The notes below the pieces were generated by a model that had not been told where the DNA came from, ran no database searches, and was given only the letters and a program-made list of their open reading frames with translations. A stretch of DNA of 64,000 nt, taken from the NCBI GenBank assembly GCA_910589335.1, contig CAJUTW010000001.1:8910-72909 (forward strand), read 5' to 3'. A program made the position numbers and the translations under genes. The DNA comes from an uncultured Bacilli bacterium. GTDB taxonomy: Bacteria > Bacillota_I > Bacilli_A > RF39 > UBA660. Each line of letters opens with the position of its first letter. The first letter of the stretch is position 1. Shown one piece after another: positions 7,772-16,523 of the stretch.

Positions 7772-8447
7772 GTAATTCAATTTTTTTTATTCAAACTCTT
7801 ATCCTTATTTAGGTGTTACATCGCCTATTAATGTTGATTATTTGGTTAAGTTATCGAAGAGTATGTATCTTTCGTTTTATGTTTTAATGTCTTTTGTAAC
7901 AATGAAAACTATTCAAGAAATAGAATAGTTTAAGTATGTGTTAGATGGTAATAGTATATATAGATATGAAAATATTAATATGAGTTTTACAGTATTAGAT
8001 AAAGAACAGAAAGTACGTTTTTCGCCTGTTGTAGAGTTTGATGAAGATTTATTTGTTTTTTTAGCAAGATTTTATAAAGCAAAAGAAATAGGAGAAAAAA
8101 ATAAAAATTCAAGTAAATATGATCATAATAATTTAATTTATATTACTTGTCTTCCGTGGATGAGAATTACTTCTATGATGCATCCTGTAGATGAAAAAAA
8201 TAAAGATAGTATTCCAAGGATTTGTTGGGGAAAATATTTTGAAACTATAGATGGTTATAATATTGATATGTCTATACAAGTAAATCATGGTTTTCAAGAT
8301 GGATATCATTTAGGTTTGTTTTATGAAGGATTAGAGAGAAATATAAGCAATTAAAAAAATATTAGTGTAGAAGAAATTACTCAATTTTTACAAAATAGTA
8401 AATTAAATAAAAAAGAAAGTGATAATTTGAAAAGATTAATGAAGTAG
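7772..8447 (+). pseudogene. Chloramphenicol-acetyltransferase-like gene, broken
   Basis: The frame reads SYPYLGVTSPINVDYLVK, SFYVLMSFVTMKTIQEIE, then a TAG at 7926-7928, and resumes FKYVLDGNSIYRYENINMSFTVLDK through to QVNHGFQDGYHLGLFYEGLE. This is the order of CAT-family trimeric acetyltransferases. The catalytic segment, normally HHxxxDG, reads NHGFQDG: one His is replaced by Asn, but the catalytic His and the DG pair remain. A second in-frame stop, TAA at 8352-8354, is followed by 30 more open codons ending at 8447. No intact N-terminus is visible. A GTG at 7938 could start a partial product, but the gene looks inactive. The substrate of the ancestor is unknown; such proteins are not always drug-resistance enzymes. 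Confidence 0.75.
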
Positions 8448-8457
8448 CTAAAGTTTT

Positions 8458-8485
8458 AGTCTAGAGTAAACTAGACTTTTTTTTT
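8458..8485 (+). terminator. Intrinsic terminator before rluD
   Basis: AGTCTAG (8458-8464) pairs with CTAGACT (8471-8477), followed by a run of Ts to 8485. It isolates rluD from the decayed gene. Confidence 0.75.
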
Positions 8486-8528
8486 AGATTTTGTTATAAT
8501 ATTAGCGTATTTAAGGAGGGGAAATGTT

Positions 8529-9413
8529 GTGATAGAAGTAAAAGAAGATACTGATACTAGGTTAGATATTTTTTTAGCGAATAATTTAGGTGTATCACGT
8601 AGTAAAGTACAAAAGTTAGTTAAAGAGGGATTAGTTACTGTTAATTTAAAAGAAGTTAGTAGTTCATATCAGGTTAAATTAAATGATAAAATAGATATAA
8701 AAGATGATTTAAATTATGAGGCAAAAGTAGAAGCTGAAAATATTTTTCTAGATGTTATATTTGAAGATGATGATTTAATGATTATTAATAAAAAAAGTGG
8801 AATGGTTGTGCATCCTGCTCCAGGACATTATTCAAAAACTTTAGTTAATGCTTTATTATATCGAAATATAAGTTGTGGAGATAATTTAAGACCAGGTATA
8901 GTTCATCGTTTAGATAAAGATACAAGTGGATTAATGATTGTTGCTAAAAATGAAGAAATGCTTGAAAAATTATCTAAAATGATTAGTGAAAAAAAGGTAG
9001 AGAGAAAATACTTAGCGATTGTTGATGGTGTGATAAAACATGAAACAGGAGAAATTGATGCACCAATTGGAAGAGATATATCTAATAGGCAAAAAATGGC
9101 TGTTTCAGATATTAATAGTAAAGAAGCTATTACACATTTTAAAGTGTTAGAGCGATTTAATAAAAATACTTTAATTGAATGTGTTTTAGATACAGGTAGA
9201 ACACATCAAATTAGAGTACATCTTGCTTATATAGGATATCCAGTTTGTAATGATCCTGCTTATGGAAGGGGAAAATCAACAGAATTTGGGCAAATGTTAC
9301 ATTCTTATTCTATAAAATTTGTTCATCCAAGAACTGGAGCAATACTTAATTATGAAGTAGAAGCACCAATAGAATTTAGAGAAAAATTAGAAGAATTAAG
9401 AAATAGTAATTAA
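8529..9413 (+). CDS. rluD: Pseudouridine synthase, RluA/RluD family
   Basis: 294 residues; isomerises uridine in 23S rRNA (RluD group) to pseudouridine. An S4 RNA-binding domain occupies about 1-60 (RLDIFLANNLGVSRSKVQKLVKEG). The catalytic domain has the signature HRLDKDTSGL at about 126-135 with the catalytic Asp, and the later GRTHQIRVHL segment. The start is GTG at 8529, decided by AAGGAGGGG directly upstream; the ATG at 8524 is out of frame and stops at once. A TATAAT-like -10 element lies about 30 bases upstream. Exact target uridines cannot be read from sequence. Confidence 0.9.
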   Translation: MIEVKEDTDTRLDIFLANNLGVSRSKVQKLVKEGLVTVNLKEVSSSYQVKLNDKIDIKDDLNYEAKVEAENIFLDVIFEDDDLMIINKKSGMVVHPAPGHYSKTLVNALLYRNISCGDNLRPGIVHRLDKDTSGLMIVAKNEEMLEKLSKMISEKKVERKYLAIVDGVIKHETGEIDAPIGRDISNRQKMAVSDINSKEAITHFKVLERFNKNTLIECVLDTGRTHQIRVHLAYIGYPVCNDPAYGRGKSTEFGQMLHSYSIKFVHPRTGAILNYEVEAPIEFREKLEELRNSN

Positions 9414-9507
9414 AAGTTTTAAAAATAACAAATTTGTAATGTATGGATAAAAGAAAATGTGATAAAATATAAATATAATGTAATATGAAAAAATGGAAGT
9501 GAATTAT

Positions 9508-10071
9508 GTGAAAGGTGAAAAAGAAGAGTTTGAAAATATTATAAAAGATATTATAAGTAATGAAACAGTGCAGAAAATGAAAAATTTTAGACAACACTGT
9601 AATATATCTTGTTATGAACATTGTTATAGAACAGCTTTTTATTGTTATAAAATTTGTAAAAAATTTAATTGGGATTATAAAGCTGTAGCTAGAGCTAGTA
9701 TGTTACATGATTTGTTCTTATATGATTGGAGAGTTAAAAGTAATCGAAAAGGATTACATGCATTTACACATCCAAAAGCAGCATATGATAATGCTTCTAG
9801 GATATTTAAATTATCAAAAAAGGAAAAAGATATAATTGTAAAACATATGTGGCCTCTTACAATAACTCCACCAAAGTATAAAGAAAGTTATATTTTGACA
9901 TTAATGGATAAGTTTTCAGCAACAAAAGAGAGCTTTGAATATACAGTTGAATGTGTAAAGAAAAATCAGACTTTAAAATATACTTATGTTTTTTTAGCTT
10001 TTATTTTGATGAACTTTTATAGAAAAGGAAAATTTGTTTTAGCGACTTTGTTAAAAATGATATGGTTATAA
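9508..10071 (+). CDS. HD-domain phosphohydrolase-like protein
   Basis: 187 residues. Metal-binding HD features are visible: HCYRTAFYCYKICKKF (first His), SMLHDLFLYDW with the HD pair at about residues 70-71, then HAFTHPKAA and KHMWPLTITPP supplying further His ligands. Small HD proteins of this type hydrolyse phosphate esters or nucleotides, but the substrate is unknown. I prefer GTG at 9508, with GGAAGTG at 9495-9501 as ribosome site, over the ATG at 9493, which has none. The C-terminus (YTYVFLAFILMNFY ... LATLLKMIWL) is hydrophobic and may contact the membrane. Confidence 0.75.
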   Translation: MKGEKEEFENIIKDIISNETVQKMKNFRQHCNISCYEHCYRTAFYCYKICKKFNWDYKAVARASMLHDLFLYDWRVKSNRKGLHAFTHPKAAYDNASRIFKLSKKEKDIIVKHMWPLTITPPKYKESYILTLMDKFSATKESFEYTVECVKKNQTLKYTYVFLAFILMNFYRKGKFVLATLLKMIWL

Positions 10072-10094
10072 ATATATTTTATAGCTATTTTTCT

Positions 10095-10122
10095 TTGAAA
10101 TATATATTTTTTATGATATAAT
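10095..10122 (+). promoter_or_regulatory. Sigma-A promoter for the Gre-like gene
   Basis: TTGAAA (10095-10100) and TATAAT (10117-10122) separated by 16 bases, 24 bases before the start codon of the next gene, with an AAAGGAGTGG ribosome site in between. Confidence 0.7.
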
Positions 10123-10145
10123 ATACGAAAAAAAGGAGTGGTAGA

Positions 10146-10679
10146 ATGAGTAAAGAAAAAAATAAAGTATATATTTTTGATGAAAAGGGAATGAATAATT
10201 TAAAAAAAAAATTACAAAAATTAAAAGAAGAATTAGCTAGTATTCAAAGTTATATTAAAGAATCAGCTTTTGATAGGAAAGATTTGTGTGGAATTCAAAT
10301 AGATGCTCAGAGTGTTGGAAGACTTCAATTTCAAATATATACAATAGAAGAAAAATTAGAGAATGCTGTTTTATTAGAAGAAAGTGATAAAAATGATAAT
10401 ATAACTTATATTGGTGATGTTTTAGAACTTTTTTTAGATTTTGGTGATGATAAAGAAAGAATGATTTTACGTTTAGGTACAATTCATCAATTTGATAGTG
10501 AAGATGGTATAGAAGTAATTTCTATCGAAAGTGATTTAGGTAAGGCAGTATATAAGAAAGAAATTGGTACAACAGTTTCTTATGGAAAAAATAATGAGTT
10601 TAAAGCAGAAATAATAAGAAAAGTTAATGAAATGGATAAAGAAGCTATAAATAAACCTTCTCAATTACTAAAAAAATAA
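10146..10679 (+). CDS. Gre-family paralogue lacking the normal catalytic tip
   Basis: 177 residues with GreA layout: an N-terminal coiled coil (about 8-80) and a C-terminal FKBP-like domain (about 85-170). Compared with the true GreA in this window (26474-26944), the tip motif DLSENAEY is replaced by DLCGIQID, so the catalytic Glu of the DxxE pair is Gly while the Asp remains. The C-terminal pattern (RLGTIHQF ... VISIESDLGKAVYKKEIGTTVSY) follows GreA's end. I infer that it still enters the RNA polymerase secondary channel but does not stimulate transcript cleavage normally, like Gfh- or DksA-type regulators. It has its own promoter and terminator. Confidence 0.7.
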   Translation: MSKEKNKVYIFDEKGMNNLKKKLQKLKEELASIQSYIKESAFDRKDLCGIQIDAQSVGRLQFQIYTIEEKLENAVLLEESDKNDNITYIGDVLELFLDFGDDKERMILRLGTIHQFDSEDGIEVISIESDLGKAVYKKEIGTTVSYGKNNEFKAEIIRKVNEMDKEAINKPSQLLKK

Positions 10680-10680
10680 A

Positions 10681-10720
10681 AAAGCGTGGCAATTAATAGT
10701 TGCTATGCTTTACTTTTTTT
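10681..10720 (+). terminator. Intrinsic terminator after the Gre-like gene
   Basis: AAAGCGTGGCAA (10681-10692) pairs with TTGCTATGCTTT (10700-10711) with two G-T pairs; a T-run follows at 10714-10720. Confidence 0.75.
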
Positions 10721-10761
10721 ATATAATAGTATTATAATCTTTTTTATAAGGGGAGAGTTGT

Positions 10762-12600
10762 ATGATAAAAATTAAAGAATTATCTTTCAATGAAGAAATT
10801 TTTAGAAATATATATTTAAGAAAATTATTAGTAGGAGAAATACAAGGACCATTAACAAATTTACCTGGTGTAGATAAAGAATGGTTGAAATATTATTCTG
10901 AAGAACAAATAAAAAGTAATTTACCAGAAGAAACTATATCAGATTATATGGAAAAAGGAAATTTAGAATATCTTAATAATTATGCAATAATATATTTTGA
11001 TAAAAAGATAACTTATAGAGAATTTTTTCAAAGACGAGATGAATGTGTTGCTAGTCTTATAAAAAATAATATTAGACAAGGAGATGTTGTAACAATATGT
11101 ATGCCAGGTACTCCAGAGACTTTAGTAGTTTTTTATGCATTAAATAAAATAGGTGCAATAGCACATATGGTTCATCCATTGTCTAGTGAAAATCAAATTA
11201 AAGACTATGTTAATAAAGTAGATTCAAAATTAATTATAACTATTGATGCATCATATGAAAAAGTAAAAAATATTTGTGATCAGACTAATATTAAAAAAAT
11301 TGTAAATGTTGCTCCAAATGATTCTATGCCTTTTCCTTTAAACATAATTTATCCACTTACTAAATCTGCTACAAAAGTTAAAGATAAAAAGAATATGGTT
11401 AGTTGGAAAGATTTTTTAAAAGAAGGTAAAAATGTTAATGTTGAGAATTATATTGTAGGATATAATAAAGATCGAATTTCTGTTCTTTTACAAACTGGTG
11501 GAACAACAGGAATATCTAAGTGTGTTGCATTAACTGATTATAATTTTAATTCAATGGTTGAACAATTTAAAGTTAATGCACAAAATTTTGAACGTGGAGA
11601 TCGTATGTTAACTATAATGCCCCCATTTCATGGATTTGGATTATGTAGTTCTATGCATTTACCACTTTCATATGGTGTTACTATTGTATTAATTCCTAAG
11701 ATAAATATAGAGCAAATTGATAAATTAATTATGAAATATTCAATTAATGACATAATTGGAGTACCAACTTTATTTAGAGGAATGAAAATGGTAGTTAATA
11801 AGAAGAAAGAATTAGGAAAAATAAAAAATTTTAATTTGTCAAATATGAAGTATGCAGTAAGTGGAGGTTCGCTTGTAAATAATGGATTCGAAAAAGAAAT
11901 TGACGATTTCATAGGAATTAATGGAGGAAATATTAAATTAAGTAAAGGTTATGGTTTGTCTGAAGCTGTTGCAGGAGTAACATTTGCTGATCAAACTATG
12001 AAAGATGAAAATTCAGTTGGAATACCTATGATACATACAAATATTAAAATAGTAGATCCTGAGACAGGATATGAATTAGAAAATAATCAAGTTGGAGAGA
12101 TATGTATTAATGGTCCAACTGTTATGAAGGAGTATTATAAAAATCCTTTAGAAACTAAAGAGGCATTAATAGATGGATGGTTACATACAGGTGATTTTGG
12201 TTATATTAATTCAGGACAATTATACTTTTGTGATCGTAAAGGAAATATGATTATTTCTAGTGGTGTTAATGTATATCCTAATGAAATAGAGCAGGTTATT
12301 GAGTCACATAAAGCAGTAGCTTCCTGTGCTGTAATAGGAGTAAAACATCCATATAAAGAAGAAGTTCCTAAAGCGTTTATATGTTTAAAAGAAGGGTATG
12401 AGCCATCAGATGAATTAGATAGAGAGATTGAAAATCTTTGTAGAAAAAATTTAGATAGGTATTCGCAACCATATTCTTATGAGTATATAAAAGAATTACC
12501 TCATACACTTTTAGGAAAAGTAAGTCATGCAGAGTTAAAAAAAGAAGAAGAGTTAAATAATAATCAGGGTAAAGTATTAAAAAAAATCGGAGGAATATAA
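10762..12600 (+). CDS. AMP-forming acyl-CoA/acyl-acid ligase
   Basis: 612 residues of the ANL adenylate-forming family, which activates a carboxylic (probably fatty) acid with ATP and transfers it to CoA or a carrier. Visible core motifs: TGGTTGISK (about 244-252, phosphate loop), YGLSEAVAG (about 396-404), GWLHTGDFGY (about 472-481) and the hinge DRKGNMIISSG with VYPNEIE. The final LGKVSHAELKKEEE carries the C-terminal Lys region (GKVS). GGGGAGAG precedes the ATG. It ends two bases before a HAD-acyltransferase fusion gene, so the pair probably activates fatty acids and puts them onto lysophosphatidate or a related lipid, comparable in logic to Aas. The exact substrate is unknown. Confidence 0.85.
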   Translation: MIKIKELSFNEEIFRNIYLRKLLVGEIQGPLTNLPGVDKEWLKYYSEEQIKSNLPEETISDYMEKGNLEYLNNYAIIYFDKKITYREFFQRRDECVASLIKNNIRQGDVVTICMPGTPETLVVFYALNKIGAIAHMVHPLSSENQIKDYVNKVDSKLIITIDASYEKVKNICDQTNIKKIVNVAPNDSMPFPLNIIYPLTKSATKVKDKKNMVSWKDFLKEGKNVNVENYIVGYNKDRISVLLQTGGTTGISKCVALTDYNFNSMVEQFKVNAQNFERGDRMLTIMPPFHGFGLCSSMHLPLSYGVTIVLIPKINIEQIDKLIMKYSINDIIGVPTLFRGMKMVVNKKKELGKIKNFNLSNMKYAVSGGSLVNNGFEKEIDDFIGINGGNIKLSKGYGLSEAVAGVTFADQTMKDENSVGIPMIHTNIKIVDPETGYELENNQVGEICINGPTVMKEYYKNPLETKEALIDGWLHTGDFGYINSGQLYFCDRKGNMIISSGVNVYPNEIEQVIESHKAVASCAVIGVKHPYKEEVPKAFICLKEGYEPSDELDREIENLCRKNLDRYSQPYSYEYIKELPHTLLGKVSHAELKKEEELNNNQGKVLKKIGGI

Positions 12601-12601
12601 A

Positions 12602-14029
12602 ATGAAAGTTGCATTTGATGTTGATGGAGTTTTTACTGATTTAGAAAAATTTCAACTAAATTATGGTAAAAAGTTTTTTAAGAATGTTAAGAATATTGAT
12701 GATACAGGCTATGATATTTGTGATATTTTTCATTGTAGTAGAGAGGAAAGAGAAAAATTTTGGACAAAATATATATGGAAATATAGTTTAGCAGAACCTA
12801 TTAGAAAAGATGCAAAATTAGTTATTGATAAGCTGAAAGAAGATGAAAATGAAATCTATATTATTACTGGGAGAGCTCATACTACTGAGGATAATGCTAT
12901 TGGTAGTTTGTTTCGAAAGATAATTGAATATTGGTTAAGAAAAAATGGTATAAAATACGATGGGATATATTATTGTGCAGAAGATAATAATTCTGATGAA
13001 AAGTTTATGATTTGTCAAAAATTAGGCATAGATGTTATGGTTGAAGATAAAAAGGAAAACATTGATAAGATTGGTGAAATTGCTGATGTTATTTGTATGA
13101 ATGCTAAATATAATCGAGATATTAATAGAGAAAATGTTTTTCGTGTTGATGATTTTTCACAAATTTATAATTTCCTTTGTAATAAAAAAGATAAAATAGA
13201 TGAAAATATAAAAAGATTTTCTAAAGATGAATTTAAAACTAGCTATGGTATAGTTAGAGCAATTGGTACTCCTATTTTTAAATTCCTTTTGAAACCTACT
13301 ATTATTAATAAAGAATTTATTCCTAATGATGGACCATTACTATTATGTGGAAATCATCTACATGTTTGGGATCAATTTCCAGTTATATGTTCTACAAAGA
13401 GGACTACACATTGGATGTCCAAAAAAGAATATTTTGATGGTAAAATGGGACCATTTTTTAGAAAAACAGGTGCTATTTCTGTAGATCGATTTGGCAATCC
13501 TCATGAATCTGTAAATGAAGCTTTAAATTATTTAGCAATAGGTAGTGCAGTGGGACTTTTTCCTGAAGGAACTAGAAATCATTTGAAGATGAGTAAAATT
13601 AAAGAATTATATGATGAAGTTAATTGTGGTTTATCTGAAGAAGAATTTAGTCAGATTTTGATAGAACAGCAACCATTATTGTCTCAAATTAATATTTTAA
13701 GACAATTATATCTTGATGGGGAAATATCACAAAAAGAATATATGGATGCGATTATTAATGTAGATTCTTATTTGAAAAATAATTTTTCTGAAAACTTTTA
13801 TTATGACTCTTTACTTTTACCTTTTAAATTTGGTGCTGTTTCAATGGCACAGAAAAGTAATGCAACAATAGTTCCTTTTGCTGTAACTGGTGATTATAAA
13901 ATTGGTAATGATAATTTGGTTGTTAATTATGGAGAAGGTTTTAAAATTAGTGATAGGTCTTTAGAAGAGGCTAATACTGAATTAAGAAAAAATGTTTTGG
14001 CTTTATTAAAACAAAATAAAAAAATGTAA
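12602..14029 (+). CDS. HAD-like domain fused to PlsC-type 1-acylglycerol-phosphate acyltransferase
   Basis: 475 residues in two parts. Residues about 1-195 form a HAD-like phosphatase domain of the 5'-nucleotidase type: DVDGVFTD near the start, YIITGRAH (motif II) and DVMVEDKKENI (motif IV). Residues about 215-475 form a PlsC acyltransferase: NHLHVWD (the HX4D catalytic motif, His 252), MSKKEYF, GAISVDRF and FPEGTRN (about 320-326). About 70 residues rich in Glu and Lys interrupt the acyltransferase between FPEGTRN and TIVPFAVTG, an unusual insertion. The start lies two bases after the ligase stop, so translation is coupled. Likely role: phospholipid acylation, with a phosphatase activity of unknown target. 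Confidence 0.8.
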   Translation: MKVAFDVDGVFTDLEKFQLNYGKKFFKNVKNIDDTGYDICDIFHCSREEREKFWTKYIWKYSLAEPIRKDAKLVIDKLKEDENEIYIITGRAHTTEDNAIGSLFRKIIEYWLRKNGIKYDGIYYCAEDNNSDEKFMICQKLGIDVMVEDKKENIDKIGEIADVICMNAKYNRDINRENVFRVDDFSQIYNFLCNKKDKIDENIKRFSKDEFKTSYGIVRAIGTPIFKFLLKPTIINKEFIPNDGPLLLCGNHLHVWDQFPVICSTKRTTHWMSKKEYFDGKMGPFFRKTGAISVDRFGNPHESVNEALNYLAIGSAVGLFPEGTRNHLKMSKIKELYDEVNCGLSEEEFSQILIEQQPLLSQINILRQLYLDGEISQKEYMDAIINVDSYLKNNFSENFYYDSLLLPFKFGAVSMAQKSNATIVPFAVTGDYKIGNDNLVVNYGEGFKISDRSLEEANTELRKNVLALLKQNKKM

Positions 14030-14062
14030 CTCATTGTAAAGTTATATTTTTTTTGGTATAAT
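14024..14062 (+). promoter_or_regulatory. Terminator and promoter overlapping before the histidine kinase
   Basis: TGTAACT (from 14024) can pair with AGTTATA, followed by a T-run to 14054: a terminator for the lipid operon. Inside it, TTGTAA (14034-14039) and TATAAT (14057-14062) are separated by exactly 17 bases, a good sigma-A promoter for the kinase gene. The same 39 bases thus appear to end one unit and start the next. Confidence 0.65.
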
Positions 14063-14088
14063 TTACTAAGATAGAGAGTGGTATTATT

Positions 14089-16455
14089 ATGAATTCTATA
14101 ATTTTTCAAATATGTAGTATTTTTTATATTTTTATGTTAATGATTTTCTTTTTTAGTAAAAAAAGAGTAAATACAGAGGAAAATAAAATATTTTCTTATA
14201 TCCTTATTTGTAATTTTATTGGATTAATTTTAGATATATTTAGCATTTTTACAATTTTATATTCAGATAAAATACCAATTATTAATATTTTAGTTTGTAA
14301 AGGATATTTAGTATATTTACTTTCATGGATTACTTTATTTACTATTTATATTTTTGTTATTTCAAAGAAAAAAGATGATTTAAAAAAATATAATGAATGC
14401 ATTATAAGAGTTAAAAAAAATCTTTTTGTTATTTTTGGTTTCTTTTTCGGCTTTATTTTTATTTTACCTTTATATTATAATAAAACACCAGGTTATGTTT
14501 ATTCATATGGTCCTGCTGCATATGTTTTATATTTATATAGTGGAGTTTGTTTGATTGTATGGATTATTGTATTATTAAAAAGCTATAAAAATATTAAGCG
14601 AATGAAATGTCTTCCTATTTTTTCATATATGGTTTTAGGTACTATTGTGATATTTATTCAATTATTAAATCCTAGTTTATTGTTAATGACTTCTATGGAA
14701 AGTTTTATTATATTTATTATGTATAATACTATTGAAAATCCAGATGTTAAAATGATTCAAGAGTTGGAGGTTGCTAAAGATCAAGCATATAGAGCAAATC
14801 AAGCTAAAACTGATTTTTTATCTAGTATGTCTCATGAGATTAGAACTCCTTTAAATGCTATAGTTGGTTTTAGTGATTGTATAGTAGATGCTAAAAGTTT
14901 AGATGAAGCTAAAGATAATGCTCAAGATATTGTTAATGCTTCACAAACTTTATTAGAAATCGTTAATGGTATTTTAGATATTTCAAAAATTGAAGCAGGT
15001 AAAATAGAAATTGTAAATTCTAATTATAATGCTCCAAATATTTTTTTAGAACTTGCTAAATTAATAACTCCAAAGATGAGAGAAAAGGGACTTGATTTTT
15101 CTTTTAATATTGCTGGAGATATTCCTAATACCTTATGTGGTGATCATGCAAATTTGAAAAAAGTCATTACAAATTTACTTAGTAATGCATGTAAATATAC
15201 TGAGCGTGGGTTTGTACATTATGAAGTTAATTGTGTAAATAGTAATAATATTTGTAAATTGATAATTTCTGTAGAAGACTCAGGACAAGGTATAAAGAAT
15301 GATGATGTTGATAAATTGTTTACAAAGTTTCAAAGATTTGATGAAGAAAAAAATGCAACTATAGAAGGTACTGGACTTGGTCTTGCAATTACAAAACAAT
15401 TAGTTGAACTTATGGGTGGAAGGATATTAGTTCATACTGTTTATGGACAAGGTTCTAAGTTTACAGTTGTTGTAAATCAAAAAATAGAAAAAGATGATGA
15501 TAAAAATAAAAAAAGGTTAAAATCGACACTAGATCTTAAAAATGTAAAAATATTATTAGTTGATGATACTCTTCTTAATTTAAAAGTTGCAATGAAACTT
15601 TTTCAAAAGTATAATGCGAATATGATTGATACTTGTGATAGTGGATTTTTATGTTTAGAAAAGATAAAATCAGGAGAAGTTTATGATATAATTTTACTTG
15701 ATGATATGATGCCTAAAATGAGTGGAGTTGAAACTTTAAAAAAATTAAGAGAAATTCCTGGATTTAATATTCCAGTTGTTGCAATGACAGCGAATGCTAT
15801 TAGTGGAATGCGAGAAAAATATATAGAAGATGGTTTTAATGATTATTTAGCTAAACCTATTGAAAAAGAACAATTAATTCATGTTTTAAATAATATCTTA
15901 GGTAGAAGTATTACAGAAAGTATTGAAATTCCAAGAGAAGAGATTGATGCAGCAATTAGAAATGATAGTGAAAAGTTTAATCAAAAAGTAATTCCAGTTG
16001 GAGAGATAGAAACATTAGAGATAGAAGATGATAATATGAATCAGTTTAGAAGTATGACGGAAAAAGACGAAAATATTGCTAATAGTAGTTTTGATGGTTA
16101 TAGTTATTTAGAAAATAATGGTGTAGACTTAGAATATGCGTTAAGTTTACTTGGAGATATTGAAATGTATAATATGACTATTAGTGATTTTTCAGAAGAA
16201 GTTGAAGAAAAATGGAATAATATAACTTTATATAAAAATAATAATGATATGAAAAATTATACAATAGATGTACATTCTCTAAAAAGTGATTGTAAATATT
16301 TAGGTTTTATGAAACTTGCAGATATTTCATATCAACATGAACTTAAAAGTAGGGAAAATGATTTAGAGTTTGTAAATAATAATTTTGAAAAATTAGAAAA
16401 AGAATATAAAAAAGTCTTAGAAATCACTAAGACATATGTTAAAAATATTAAATAA
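14089..16455 (+). CDS. Hybrid sensor histidine kinase with receiver and HPt domains
   Basis: 788 residues. About seven membrane helices (1-215) form the input region, without a recognised periplasmic sensor. A HisKA dimerisation domain carries the H-box SHEIRTPLNA (His about 249). The HATPase domain has N (LLSNACKYTERG), G1 (DSGQGI) and G2 (GTGLGLAI) boxes. A receiver domain (about 485-605) has the acidic pair VDDT, phosphoacceptor Asp in ILLDDMMPKMSG and the conserved Lys in LAKPI. A C-terminal HPt domain (about 670-788) shows VHSLKSDCKYLGF with the likely phospho-His. A full phosphorelay in one chain is uncommon in small Firmicute genomes. No separate response regulator is next to it, so its output partner is elsewhere or absent. 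Confidence 0.9.
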   Translation: MNSIIFQICSIFYIFMLMIFFFSKKRVNTEENKIFSYILICNFIGLILDIFSIFTILYSDKIPIINILVCKGYLVYLLSWITLFTIYIFVISKKKDDLKKYNECIIRVKKNLFVIFGFFFGFIFILPLYYNKTPGYVYSYGPAAYVLYLYSGVCLIVWIIVLLKSYKNIKRMKCLPIFSYMVLGTIVIFIQLLNPSLLLMTSMESFIIFIMYNTIENPDVKMIQELEVAKDQAYRANQAKTDFLSSMSHEIRTPLNAIVGFSDCIVDAKSLDEAKDNAQDIVNASQTLLEIVNGILDISKIEAGKIEIVNSNYNAPNIFLELAKLITPKMREKGLDFSFNIAGDIPNTLCGDHANLKKVITNLLSNACKYTERGFVHYEVNCVNSNNICKLIISVEDSGQGIKNDDVDKLFTKFQRFDEEKNATIEGTGLGLAITKQLVELMGGRILVHTVYGQGSKFTVVVNQKIEKDDDKNKKRLKSTLDLKNVKILLVDDTLLNLKVAMKLFQKYNANMIDTCDSGFLCLEKIKSGEVYDIILLDDMMPKMSGVETLKKLREIPGFNIPVVAMTANAISGMREKYIEDGFNDYLAKPIEKEQLIHVLNNILGRSITESIEIPREEIDAAIRNDSEKFNQKVIPVGEIETLEIEDDNMNQFRSMTEKDENIANSSFDGYSYLENNGVDLEYALSLLGDIEMYNMTISDFSEEVEEKWNNITLYKNNNDMKNYTIDVHSLKSDCKYLGFMKLADISYQHELKSRENDLEFVNNNFEKLEKEYKKVLEITKTYVKNIK

Positions 16456-16471
16456 TTATTTGAAATAAAAG

Positions 16472-16506
16472 GAATTGTGTCAATTTTTGGAAACAATTCT
16501 TTTTTA
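16472..16506 (+). terminator. Intrinsic terminator after the histidine kinase
   Basis: GAATTGT (16472-16478) pairs with ACAATTC (16493-16499), followed by Ts to 16506. It lies between two convergent genes. Confidence 0.7.
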
Positions 16507-16523
16507 CTTAAATTATCTATTTT

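Noticed and set aside
11628..11912. Minus-strand frame inside the acyl ligase
   Set aside because: It lies wholly within a clear ligase gene on the plus strand and has no family features.
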